From: Lineus longissimus
Taxonomy: Eukaryota; Nemertea; Pilidiophora; Heteronemertea; Lineidae
Assembly (NCBI RefSeq): GCF_910592395.1
Contig: NC_088322.1
Location: 5,883,431 to 5,947,430 of the forward strand
Length of the DNA: 64,000 nucleotides
Reading direction: 5' to 3'
Made by a program: the position numbers and the translations under genes. Each line of letters starts with the position of its first letter. The stretch's first letter is position 1. Of this stretch, positions 56,219-64,000 are shown one piece after another. The notes under the pieces are model-generated. The model ran no database searches, was not told where the DNA came from, and saw nothing but the letters and a program-made list of their open reading frames with translations.

Positions 56219-56219
56219 T

Positions 56220-56237
56220 TGGCGACCATCCCAGGAT
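56220..56237 (+). promoter_or_regulatory. Primer binding site
   Basis: TGGCGACCATCCCAGG starts one base after the LTR. It shares TGGCGACC with the element at 1.8 kb. Confidence 0.75.
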
Positions 56238-56407
56238 TGCAGTACGTCAGTGCTGCAGCGTATGCAGAGAAGAGTGTGCAGTTTATGCAGAGGTTATACG
56301 GTTGTACCCGAGTCATGTGTCGATGAATGAAATCATAGAAGTTATACATCTGCAGAAGACGAATTCGCATAACGTAGATCGAAAAGCGCTTAACTATTGT
56401 TGTAGTG

Positions 56408-56587
56408 CCGGTGTAATTTTTTTGAGTGTTTCTGTTTTTGAGTGTTTCCCCTCATTGTTTGGGAACGCTCAAAAATAGATTGACAAGTTTTTCTGTGTAT
56501 CCCCCCTATTGAAAAGTCGTGGTCTCTCTAGCTGCCTATTGTTTGGAAACACTGACACATGGGGAACAACCACAGATGTTACACCGG
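56408..56587 (+). mobile_element. 180-bp MITE, copy 3
   Basis: Same family as 46770 and 47061: CCGGTGTAA at the start, TTACACCGG at the end. It lies in the leader of the LTR element. Confidence 0.85.
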
Positions 56588-57321
56588 TACAGAATCGCGT
56601 CGTGTTATGTTACATGTATCTCATAAGTGTGAACAGTATATCTCGTGAGCTCTTGGACAAACGAACACTCAGTTGTTGAAATACACCGGAGGACTCAACA
56701 GGAAAAACCTGCAGCATTTAAATAAATGAATGTATTGTGAAATGTAAATGTGAAATGAAATGTAAATGTGAAATGTATTTGTTAAATGTGATTGAAATGT
56801 AATATGCGACTTTTTTTTAAAAAGAAAGGAAAGGTTTAACGGTCTGCGTGCATGTGTGTGTCAGTCCTCAGTTGCTTGCAAAAAAGTGTGCCAGAATTGT
56901 GTGTCATTGTTCGTGTGAATAGTAACGGATGCAGACTTAGATTTCAGAGGAAAAAATTTCAAAGCAAAACCTAGCTTATAAGATCATAACATTAATGCAT
57001 GCATATGTGTGTCATGATGACACAACTATACTCATCAAAGAAAGTTAAGGACCACTTTTTATATTTAACATATTTTTTTTACAGCACATATCAAGGACCA
57101 AAAATGCCTAAATATGAATGTCCTGTATGACCTCCAAGACACAGTAATCAATTTCACATGCTGTTTGTTCCAGTTGTTGCATAACTTCTTTCTAAACTTG
57201 TCACATCCTGAAAATGGGTGTTTTTGGTGTGTCAGCTGACCACATAAAGTGGTACAAAAGTCCATGCAAGTGCTTTTCCTTGCATTTCCCACCAAGCTCA
57301 GGCTGCATTCTGACAAGAGAG

Positions 57322-58389
57322 ATGCCTAGATGCCACTTGAGTGAAGTAGAGGTTGCACGAGCCATAGGGATGCTGGAAGCTGGCTTCAGTCAGCGACGAG
57401 TAGCTGAGATGATGGGTGTGTCTCACAGTGTCACCAGTCGTGCTAACCAACGACACCGGGAGACAGGCGATACTCAGAGACCCTGTACTGGCCGCCCATC
57501 AGCAACAACTGCGACGGATGATCGCTACTTGGTGACTCTTTGTCGTCGCAACCGCTTCAGTAGTGCTCGCAGACTCAATAACCAATTCACTGCTGCAACT
57601 GGGGTGACTGTTTCAAATCAAACCATCCGTAACCGACTTCACAGAGCCGACATCCATGCCAGGAGGCCACTGCAATGCATCCCATTAACCCCTGCTCACA
57701 GATTAATCCGTCTCAATTGGGCTCGTGGTCATGTGGGATGGAACCACCAGCAATGGCGCCGTGTTCTGTTCTCAGATGAGAGCAGATTCAGCCTGGACCA
57801 CAATGATGGACGTGTTAGAGTCTGGAGACAACAGGGAGAGAGATTTGCAGATGCCTGCATCGCTGAACATGACCGCTATGGTGGAGGCAGCATCATGGTG
57901 TGGGGCGGAATCAGCTACGGTCAACGCACTCGCCTCTATGTGGTCCCAGGGGGAGCAATTACAGATGTGAGGTACAGAGATGAAATCGTGGAACCTTTTG
58001 TGGTTCCGTTTGCAGAAAACGCTGGGGAAAATTTCATTTTCATGGACGACAACGCCCGTCCCCTCACAGCGAGGGTGGTGACACAGTACCTGGCGGATCA
58101 TGGAATTGAGCGTATGGACTGGCCAGCGAAATCCCCGGACTTGAATCCGATAGAACATGTCTGGGACATGATGGGAAGGAGTATTGGAGCGCTTGAGGTG
58201 CAGCCAAATGGGTTGCAGTAGCTTGGTGTGGCCTTGGAGGCTGCCTGGGATGCAATTGATGTCAGGGATGTTAATCGTCTAATAAACTCAATGAGACAGC
58301 GGTGTCAGGCTGTTATTGCAGCAGGGGAGGGCATACTCGCTACTGACCATGCTGACATTGATGACAAGACATTTAGGCTAAAATTGTGA
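57322..58389 (+). pseudogene. Tc1 transposase with a premature TAG
   Basis: Frame from ATG 57322 (MPRCHLSEVEVARAIGMLEA). An N-terminal paired-type HTH (FSQRRVAEMMGVSHSVTSR) is followed by a GRPSATT hook and a second HTH. The DDE domain has VLFSDESRFS, FIFMDDNARP and DLNPIEHVWDMM, with 34 residues between the second Asp and the Glu. The conserved ARPHTAR reads ARPLTAR. A TAG at 58219-58221 replaces a codon in the C-terminal helix region; the frame then continues to TGA at 58387. Only the last ~55 residues are lost, so the protein is nearly full length but probably inactive. Confidence 0.9.
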
Positions 58390-58412
58390 CAAAGTTGACA
58401 CACCAAAACACC

Positions 58413-58509
58413 CGAGAGTTCATTAAGGATCAGCAACAGCTGGCCAGAGATAAGAGGGCTGAAAAGAGAGAGGAGATGAGGCTTCAAGCTGAAATGGATG
58501 ACCGAGAAG
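58413..58509 (+). repeat. 97-bp copy of neighbouring gag inside the Tc1 right inverted repeat
   Basis: By eye identical to 58839-58935, 426 bp downstream and outside the Tc1 element. It replaces about 10 bases that the left inverted repeat still has (TCCTGAAAAT between TTGTCACA and GGGTGTTTT). Confidence 0.95.
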
Positions 58510-58775
58510 TTGTGACAAGTTTAGAAAGAAGTTATGCAACAACTGGAACAAACAGCATGTGAAATTGATAACTGTGTCTTGGAGGTCATACAGGACATTC
58601 ATATTTAGGCATTTTCTAGTCCTTAATATGTGCTGTAAAAAAAATATGTCAAAAATAAAAAGTGGTCCTTAACTTTCTTTGATGAGTGTATGTAGGCGTT
58701 GATGGAATAGCTATAGGGATTAAGTAGTCAAGTTTTGTGTTAATAAGTATAAGTTCCTAGTTTGAGTACGCACAC

Positions 58776-60775
58776 ATGGCAACGTCAGATGACTTCGCTC
58801 GTGCGGGCAAAGCACTTGGCCTTGATGGAAGAGATTTACGAGAGTTCATTAAGGATCAGCAACAGCTGGCCAGAGATAAGAGGGCTGAAAAGAGAGAGGA
58901 GATGAGGCTTCAAGCTGAAATGGATGACCGAGAAGCGGCAAGAAGGGCAGATCTGGCCAAAATGGAGGCCGAAGCCAAAGCACGAGAACTTGAACATGAA
59001 CGCAAGTTGGAACTCCTGAAAGCTGGAGGAGGCTCCACGACCAAAACCAAGATGCCAAAACCACCGAAGTTACCCACGTTTGATGAGCACCGAGATGATA
59101 TGGATGGATACCTTCAACGCTTCGAGCGCTATGCGGAGGCGCAGTCGTGGCCGAGGGATCAGTGGGGAATAAGCTTGAGTGCCCTATTTAAAAGGAAAAG
59201 CACTAGATGTATACTCTCGACTGACTAGCACCGAGGCAATGGACTACGACAAGCTAAAAGCGGCATTGCTTATACGATTTGATCTAACTGTCGATGGGTT
59301 CCAAAAAAAGTTCAGAACCAGTAAACCAGATTTTGAAGAAACATTCGGCCAGTTTGCCACAAGGCTTCGTAACTACTTTGACCGTTGGACAGAATTGGCG
59401 AAACCCATCAGAACATATGAGGGAGTAATTGACCTCGTGCTTAGAGAGCAGCTACTCCGTGTCTGTGGGTCTAAATTGAAATTGTTCCTCAGGGAGAGTC
59501 CCGGGTTCTACTAAGGACATGGCAGCCTTGGCTGATCAATTTCGTGAGGCCAGGGGAGGAAACATCCTCAATATACTTTTCCATCCAGTGCGAAATATCA
59601 ACCCTGATCAGGGTAAGGCCAACGACTTACCTGGGAAGCGTGGAGACACTAAGATTACGCAAAGAGAGAGCCGAGACACCAAGATTACGCCAAGAGATAC
59701 TCGAGAATGCTATTACTGCCACAGAATAGGACACATATCTAGGTTTTGCCCAAAGCGTTTGTCTGCGGCAAGTCTTGAGACAGAGAGGGGGGCGGAAACC
59801 ACTGGAGTGGATGATAGTGCTGAAGTATCATTCTGTTTGACCAGCATCAAAAGTACAGTCCTCGATTCCACTGCAGGCGAGAATGCTACTCTGTCGTCCA
59901 TGTCACCTACTTATCTGTGTGCTTCCCCAGCGTGTGGACTAATGCCAGTCTTTTCGGGACTTATCGAGGGAAGAGCTAAAGTTGTTTCTGTCCTGAGAGA
60001 CACGGGATGTAGTGGTGTGGTCATTTATTCATTTGTAGTGGTGTGGTCATATTGTGGATTTCTTCCAGAGGCTCCGGGATGGTGGTTTGACGGCAAGACC
60101 ATCAAATATCTTTATTGGATATACCAATTTGGACTGCCTTGGACATCTCGTGGGAGAAGATACCCTGAGGCCTATGTCAGACAAAGTCACCGCTGTGGAG
60201 ACAGCACCTATTCCGGTCACTAAGAAGCAGGTCCGATCGTTCCTTGGATTGTCAGGATTTTACAGGAAGTTTATCCCGCATTACGCTGAGGTAGCCATTC
60301 CATTGACTGATCTGACGCGGAAGGGACAGCCAAATCGTGTGGTGTGGACTGAGAATCAAGAAATAGCATTTCAGAAGATCAAGAAAGCTCTATTCTCGGA
60401 GCCAGTGTTGAAGTTACCAGATTTGAAGGAGGACAGATGCATCTGACAAAGGTCTAGGTGCAGTACTTCTGCAGTTTTCGGGTGGAGTGAAACTGCCAGT
60501 GGCATATGCGAGCAAGAGAGATGAATTACGCAACAATTGAGCAGGAGTGCTTGGCAGTCGTGTGGGGAATCCATAAATTCCATCGCTACCTTTACGGAGT
60601 GGAGTTCATTCTAGAAACGGACCATCGGCCATTGTCCTTCCTTCGGCAAAAGAAATCCACAAATGGACGATTGATGAGATGGGCACTGTTGCTGCAGCCC
60701 TATCGGTTCACTATCCACGCGATCAAGGGAATTGACAACGTCGGTGCCTTAGTAGGATTGACTAAGATTAGTTGA
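58776..60775 (+). pseudogene. Gag-pol remnant of the second LTR element
   Basis: Gag starts at ATG 58776 with a charged coiled coil (about 58840-59030) and a capsid-type domain (LPTFDEHRDDMDGYLQRFER). Shifts occur near 59190 (to LKGKALDVYSRLTSTE) and near 59510 (to ALADQFREARGG). A CX2CX4HX4C knuckle (CYYCHRIGHISRFC) follows near 59710. Protease stops after VLRDTGCSGVV near 60020; a large deletion joins it to the end of RT (VDFFQRLRDGGLTA, KKQVRSFLGLSGFYRKFIPH). Two more shifts (about 60440 and 60520) pass through RNase H (RTDASDKGLGAVLLQ, ETDHRPLSFL). Nothing of integrase remains before the 3' LTR. Confidence 0.9.
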
Positions 60776-60863
60776 AGAAGTAGGAAGCAGTGATAGGCGA
60801 CAAATTTGAGTGAAATTGTTGTATTGGAGAAAAGTGTGAACACTTTTTCCTAGGAGGGGCGTT

Positions 60864-61469
60864 TGTAACAATTTCAACTACTCGTGCCATTCATGTTTTA
60901 ATCATTGATCCTTACCGAGGCCATTCATTGTGTGTTATGCGTAATTCACTTGTAAATAAACACATTCATGTTTTAATCCTTGAGTTTACTCTTTCTTTGT
61001 TGTTATATAGTTGGGTGGAGGTTTGGTGTAGGGTTTGCTTGTATGGAAGGTGTGATTGGAGTGAGTTGAAGCTTGAGGTTGGTGAGAGTGAGAGGACTGA
61101 CTGGTATTTGCTGTGGGGTAGGTTATATTTTGAAGTAGTCTTTGATGAATTTGATGAATTAGATTATTTGATAAGGTTAGCTTGTGGATAGACTTTATTG
61201 ATGTTGAGTTTAGAGACAAATTGAGTCTTGGTGTGTGGTTGAAGTTTGATACCCCGGTTTTGATACGTCCTCTGAAGTAGTATAATGCGAAGATGCCAAA
61301 GTTAGTAATTGTAGTGAACGTGTATACATGTATATCCTGTGTAATTTGTATGTTTGGTTAATTGTAATTCATTTACTTTATGTGTTTCAGTTTTTCCGAG
61401 TTTGAAATAAACCTGCTGTGATAAAGATACTCGAGTTGGCTGGTTGAGTTTGAGACCTGGATCCTTACA
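60864..61469 (+). repeat. 3' LTR (606 bp)
   Basis: Direct repeat of 55613-56218 with about six substitutions. Followed by the duplication GCAGC. Confidence 0.95.
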
Positions 61470-61817
61470 GCAGCGTTGATATTATTAGCTCTCATTCATA
61501 AGCTATAATTATAATCCATAGTTTAGGTGAAAGATAAGTGAGTATTTTCAATTGCAGAATGCCTTTAGATGACCAAGCCTTAATTTCAGCATTCCCTTAA
61601 TAAGCCATATTGCAATTTCAGCATCAGAGACCAATCCTGAGTACTTCATTTAACTCGTATATAGATTTCCCGCAGCTCTTATTTACATACAGGTACCAAG
61701 TTGGAAAAATATATTTGATTTTCAGATTGTTCGTTTCCAGCTCATCAGACTATTATTGCAGTATATTTACATTATGTTCTAGAACTTTGTCTACGTATAG
61801 TTATAATTTCTTCTATT
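61470..61817. other. No gene seen
   Basis: AT-rich; possibly the leader or LTR remnant of the following retroelement, but I cannot show it. Confidence 0.4.
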
Positions 61818-63716
61818 ATGGCCGAGGGAGGCAAAGATGAGTCACATAGTGACAGAATTACTATGTTTCACGACATAACGGCGATGTTAAAACAATTGCA
61901 TCCAGGTGATCGTCAGCAGATAGTAGATGCGTTAAGCAGCACCGTAAGTACTGATGGTCAAGATGGAGGAGAGATAGAATATGTGGACATGGAGAATGTT
62001 CGTCGTGTTGACCAGATGCCTCCATTGGAGGATGAATATGTTGGCTAAGAGTTAAAAGATATTATGGTTCATCCGTTGTCTGATATCAATAGGGGACAAC
62101 CACCACTTAAAGGTACCGGTGGGGGTATTTTGTCATACTCTACCAATAAGCCTAGGCCAACTCAACATAGGGCAAGGATAGGCTCGGGCATTAACCCTGC
62201 CGGGACCGGTGGACCTATTGACAATCAACCACCAGCTAGTCAGGTTTATACAAAGGGAAGGGGTCTACCCATTCATAGCACCCCAAAGGCCCCTTTACCT
62301 CCTACAGGTTCTGAGCGGAAACGCTCTGGGTTATACTCTAGTCACCATTCTTCCGTTTCTGCCGGTAATGAGTCCAGATATTTTGTAAATACACCTCGTT
62401 TACCAAATTTTACAGGCGATAAAAAGTCCGAGGTATCGTACACACAATGGAGGGCTGAGACTAAAGGCCTCTTGCAAGATGTTGGCCTTCCGATGCAGAC
62501 GATTTTGACTGCAATTATGAGGTCATTGAAAGGTATGACCGCCGAGTGTTTATTGCAGTATGGGGATAACATCAACCCATATGATGTGATAACTGATTTT
62601 GATAGGTTGTTTGGAGAGGTCATTACCTCCGAACAAGTTCTGGCAAAGTTTTACGCAGCATCCCAGGAGCCTGACGAAGGTGTCACTACCTGGGGATGTA
62701 GGCTTCGAGAGATTTTGTCTCGATGCCCTGATGAAGAATACAGGACGGGGAAGTATGCCGCAGCTATCTTGCGTCAGAAATTCTTTTCAGGGCTTAAGAA
62801 TGACAAGAGAAAGACAGCCGGCCGTCATTTTTTTTGACCAGGGAGAGAATTTAACACATTGTTAGTTTCTGCTCGTGCGGTGGAGCAGGAGTCTGGGGTA
62901 ATCAAGCCCAAGCCAGCCCTGTCAGTCAGCTGTCAAATAGCTCCACAGCTTCGGAGGTTGAAAAGATGGATCTGATTTTGAAGAAAATTGGGGCCTTGGA
63001 AGGGCAAGTAGCGGACTTGAGAAAAACTCAAGCCCGCGAAAATGCAAAAGCCAAGGACGCATTGTCTTCTTCGGGTGTTTCTTCTTCTACTACTGTGCCT
63101 GTTGTACAAACGCCTGGCGGTAAAAGCAAAATACCCCGTTCGCTGGTCGGTGCAATTTTTGTCACAAAAAAGGGCACAAAGTTGCTACGTGTTATCGCCG
63201 TATCAAACAAGAAGCTGGTAATTTAAACGGGCAGGAACCCGCGGACGGAGGCAGACGGAGGCTGTTGTTTCAACTATTTCTTCTTCTTTTCTAGATCAAT
63301 ATTTTCCAAATCTGGAGATACAACCCTTGTCGCAGATTCTAGATATCCAGAGTGCTACTGGGGATGAGCTCCCCTATAAAGGGTGTGTAGAGTTGCCTCT
63401 TACAATAAACTTACTAACATTGGATATTTTATTACTCGTCGTTGCTGATACAGCATATAATGCATTAGTTCCTCTCCTTCTTGGTACAAATGTGCTATGT
63501 GAATTGTCTAAGGACAGAAGTTTGAACGAGGATACTATGCTGCGTGACACTCTCAAATGTTATGACATAACACATGATCCGATCGGTACGGTTCGCACCA
63601 ATAAACCAATGACCGTAGATAGTAATGCACAAATTTCTATTAAAGGGTTTACTCGGTGTAATACCAGTCGTCCGATGAATGTTGTTACAGATTCTTGTGT
63701 TGGGAACAGATTATAG
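61818..63716 (+). pseudogene. Gag and protease of a third, decayed Ty3/gypsy-like element
   Basis: ATG 61818 opens a gag frame with an in-frame TAA at 62046-62048, then continues to 62837. The capsid part (LPNFTGDKKSEVSYTQWRAE, LKGMTAECLLQYG, KFFSGLKNDKRKTAGRH) resembles PNMA-like gags. A T8 run near 62827 shifts the frame. A zinc knuckle CNFCHKKGHKVATC follows near 63150, in a third frame. A protease-like stretch (VVSTISSSFLDQYFPN, LPYKGCVELP, VPLLLGTNVL) runs to TAG 63714. The expected DTG catalytic triplet reads QTE. RT and later parts are absent. Confidence 0.75.
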
Positions 63717-63729
63717 TCGCCGCCAATAG

Positions 63730-63890
63730 CTGGTCTATTGGAGTTATTGAATGTCTTTTAGAAACATGTATTTCTGAATTATGTAACTATATCACATGTT
63801 CATTCTGACTCGAGTCTAGTAATAAATCAGTTGAAGTTTTACATAGAACTGGGTGGTCGTTATTCCCTGAGAACCTGGGCATCCCCGACA
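63730..63890 (+). repeat. 3' part of a BEL/Pao-like 5' LTR
   Basis: Sequence ending CATCCCCGACA immediately before a primer site. The LTR start cannot be fixed because the second copy is outside the window. Confidence 0.45.
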
Positions 63891-63892
63891 TT

Positions 63893-63912
63893 TTGGTGCC
63901 GTGACTAGGTCC
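63893..63912 (+). promoter_or_regulatory. Primer binding site of a BEL/Pao-like element
   Basis: TTGGTGCCGTGACTAGGTCC after ...CCGACATT. The ACATTTTGGTGCCGTGAC arrangement is familiar from BEL/Pao elements. Confidence 0.6.
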
Positions 63913-63929
63913 AGGACTCTCTCTCGAAG

Positions 63930-64000
63930 ATGGCAACGCACACTAGAATTCGCAAGTCAAGAGGCGCGTACCGTGGACAAATCTCGAAGTCCATCACGAA
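63930..64000 (+). CDS. Start of a BEL/Pao-like gag-pol, cut by the window end
   Basis: ATG 63930 opens MATHTRIRKSRGAYRGQISK and continues to the last base. The distance from the primer site and the basic N-terminus fit the start of a BEL/Pao polyprotein. Too short to say more. Confidence 0.5.
   Translation, partial: MATHTRIRKSRGAYRGQISKSIT

Larger units (their letters stand above)
57029..58688 (+). mobile_element. Tc1-like (DD34E) DNA transposon
   Basis: 1,660 bp with inverted repeats of about 180-210 bp starting YACTCATCAAAGAAAGTTAA, flanked by TA (57027-57028 and 58689-58690). It carries one transposase gene. The right repeat is broken by a 97-bp foreign segment (58413-58509). It sits upstream of the gag of the surrounding LTR element. 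Confidence 0.93.
55613..61469 (+). mobile_element. Second Ty3/gypsy-type LTR retrotransposon, internally deleted
   Basis: 5,857 bp between 606-bp LTRs, flanked by the 5-bp duplication GCAGC (55608-55612 and 61470-61474). A TGG primer site follows the 5' LTR and a purine tract AGGAGGGG (60852-60859) precedes the 3' LTR. The interior has a frameshifted gag, the very start of protease, the end of RT and RNase H; catalytic RT and all of integrase are missing. It also hosts a MITE (56408) and a Tc1 element (57029). The LTRs differ at about six positions, about 1 percent, so insertion was fairly recent and the deleted form was probably mobilised in trans. Confidence 0.93.

Noticed and set aside
60928-61191. 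87-codon plus frame also present at 55684-55940
   Set aside because: Same reason: LTR sequence duplicated by retrotransposition.

Overview
The window is genomic DNA of an invertebrate animal, probably a marine one. The evidence is intron-bearing genes, several classes of eukaryotic transposon, dispersed repeats with TGACCT/AGGTCA boxes and (ACG)n tails, and frequent TACATGTA motifs. Such repeats are common in lophotrochozoans (molluscs, brachiopods) and amphioxus; I cannot settle the phylum. Nearly everything recognisable is mobile DNA, in nested layers. Only one possibly intact ordinary host gene was found: a two-exon secreted protein at 51315-53079.

Layout. 1-10.7 kb: a complete, young Ty3/gypsy-type LTR retrotransposon (1780-10340; two apparently identical 168-bp LTRs; 5-bp target duplication GCCGG). 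It carries an extra SGNH-hydrolase-like gene ahead of gag and pol, and it sits inside an older inverted-repeat element (1277-10744). 11.4-17.4 kb: two halves of a decayed integrase-domain gene, separated by LINE fragments in both orientations, a 152-bp minisatellite and a 5'-truncated CR1/L2-like LINE. 18.4-22.2 kb: a pogo/Tigger-like transposase pseudogene split by a complete two-gene Harbinger element. 23.2-25.4 kb: a 2.2-kb inverted-repeat element full of near-palindromic AAAC..GTTT motifs, holding a nested dispersed repeat. 25.4-31.2 kb: mostly unannotated, with repeat fragments and a GPCR pseudogene.

31.2-42.7 kb: a broken Ginger/KRBA2-like integrase gene with an OTU-protease-like C-terminal part. 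It is interrupted by a 524-bp MITE, a dispersed repeat and a 449-bp tandem duplication. A Tigger-like element follows (39717-42619), whose empty target is present as a paralogue near 31.3 kb. 43.5-51 kb: a LINE remnant, a second pogo-like element (46729-49521) holding two copies of a 180-bp MITE, and an 85-bp minisatellite. 51.3-53.1 kb: the secreted-protein gene. 55.6-61.5 kb: a second LTR retrotransposon (606-bp LTRs, duplication GCAGC), internally deleted, carrying a MITE and a Tc1 element whose right inverted repeat contains a 97-bp copy of the neighbouring gag. 61.8-64 kb: a decayed gag/protease region, then the start of a BEL/Pao-like element.

The genes do not form a pathway. The window is a record of successive insertions whose order can be read from target duplications and interrupted reading frames. 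The most unusual item is the SGNH-hydrolase gene inside an apparently intact LTR retrotransposon. All calls come from reading sequence and remembered family motifs; no database search was run.
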